Position numbers and translations under genes: made by a program. The notes beneath the pieces are model-generated. The model saw nothing but the letters and a program-made list of their open reading frames with translations. It was not told the DNA's origin and did not search any database. From the NCBI GenBank assembly GCA_937925685.1, contig CALAMI010000005.1:62001-126000 (forward strand): a stretch of DNA of 64,000 bases, given 5' to 3'. Positions 63,556 through 64,000 of the stretch are shown here, piece by piece (positions within the stretch are counted from its first letter, which is position 1; every line of letters begins with the position of its first letter). The DNA is from Candidatus Binatia bacterium (GTDB taxonomy: Bacteria; Desulfobacterota; Binatia; HRBIN30).

Positions 63556-63817
63556 GCGAGCTGGAACAGTCCGAAACATTTCTTGGGTTGTCCCTGAACC
63601 GGTAGTCTAAAGCCCGACGCCTGGGCGGCGGGTGCCAAGGGGTCGTTTCGCTCTCGGAGTGCGCGGCGCAGTGTTTCGGGCAGTCTCCCGCTCGGCTCGC
63701 CTCCGAATCGGCACCCAAGACGGCACTCGGCTCACCTCTTCCGGGCGCCTTGACTTGCTCCTGCCCATGAGGCAAGCAAGTGCTTTAATCACTTGATTGA
63801 ATTGGAAGTGTCCGTCG

Positions 63818-64000
63818 ATGGTGGAGTTGCGCGGAAAGTATGCGATTGCCGGAGTGGGGCTTTCGCGGTTCGGCAAAGTTCCGGGTACGAGTACGATGGG
63901 CTTTACACTGGAGGCGAGCAAGCGTGCCGTGGAGGATGCCGGTGTGCCGATGAGCGAGGTCGATGGGGTGCTCGTGCTCATGCCTGCGGTGATGGGAGAG
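63818..64000 (+). CDS. Thiolase / lipid-transfer-protein-type acetyltransferase, 3' end missing
   Basis: The window ends 61 codons into this gene, which starts at ATG 63818. The N-terminus AIAGVGLSRFGKVPG, followed by LEASKRAVEDAGVPMSEVDG, is the start of the thiolase-like lipid-transfer protein family (SCP-2/thiolase). The nucleophile Cys and the His of the C-terminus are outside. Such proteins act in side-chain degradation of steroids or in acyl-CoA metabolism. The family is fairly secure, the substrate is not. Confidence 0.75.
   Translation, partial: MVELRGKYAIAGVGLSRFGKVPGTSTMGFTLEASKRAVEDAGVPMSEVDGVLVLMPAVMGE

Overview
The window looks like chromosomal DNA from a GC-rich, Gram-negative, respiring bacterium of deltaproteobacterial type. 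My best guess is Candidatus Binatota (Desulfobacterota_B); this is an inference and no marker gene here proves it. Points in favour are Cys-flanked dockerin-like paired repeats joined to long Thr/Pro linkers, a lipid-transfer-type thiolase, a cytochrome P450, a DprE1/DprE2 pair, many exported c-type cytochromes and many Tat/Sec-exported proteins. I see no IS element, integrase, prophage, CRISPR array or rRNA. One tRNA gene (Val, CAC) is present.

Layout. 1-3465: end of a PlsC-type acyltransferase, an AddB-type PD-(D/E)XK nuclease and a helicase-like partner. 3468-9217 (minus): a tightly packed five-gene operon with a PfkB sugar kinase, a DprE1-like flavoenzyme, a DprE2-like SDR, a histidine phosphatase and an aminotransferase fused to a truncated Mur-ligase module. 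This may make or modify a polyprenyl-phosphate sugar or an envelope precursor. 9434-17829: DUF1573-like protein, cyclase, a divergent sigma-70 factor, an HTH/Zn-ribbon regulator head to head with an apparently exported PIMT, cytochrome c, a nucleoside phosphorylase divergent from a hydantoinase B, and a phasin-like protein. 17830-21671 is gene-poor and decayed: a frameshifted FkbM methyltransferase, one lone membrane protein and more than 2 kb with no credible gene.

21672-36447 is an exported/surface region: an alkaline-phosphatase-superfamily enzyme, a 3,088-residue DUF11-type repeat protein, then three paralogous secreted proteins sharing an unusual domain (DPGF and His-rich LHxHP motifs), interleaved with two tiny exported His/Cys proteins. 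37504-44089: tRNA-Val, a UbiA prenyltransferase plus P450 pair, and a convergent 1,270-residue beta-propeller/di-heme/Thr-Pro fusion.

44510-49272 (plus) is the most striking unit: an ECF sigma factor, its zinc-finger anti-sigma factor carrying a C-terminal c-type heme motif (CSSCH) on the periplasmic side, a di-heme peroxidase, a Tat-exported metallophosphoesterase, a SoxA-like monoheme cytochrome and a Spy-like protein. I read it as a possible heme/redox-sensing envelope-stress circuit. 49598-64000: Tat-exported PLC-type phosphoesterase, matrixin-type protease, orphan hybrid-input histidine kinase, lipoprotein, DsbD, outer-membrane protein, RibBA with altered active-site residues, a dockerin/LamG/Thr-Pro protein and the start of a thiolase.

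No similarity search or structure prediction was run. Family names rest on motifs read by eye, and start codons were chosen from Shine-Dalgarno position, family start and signal peptides.
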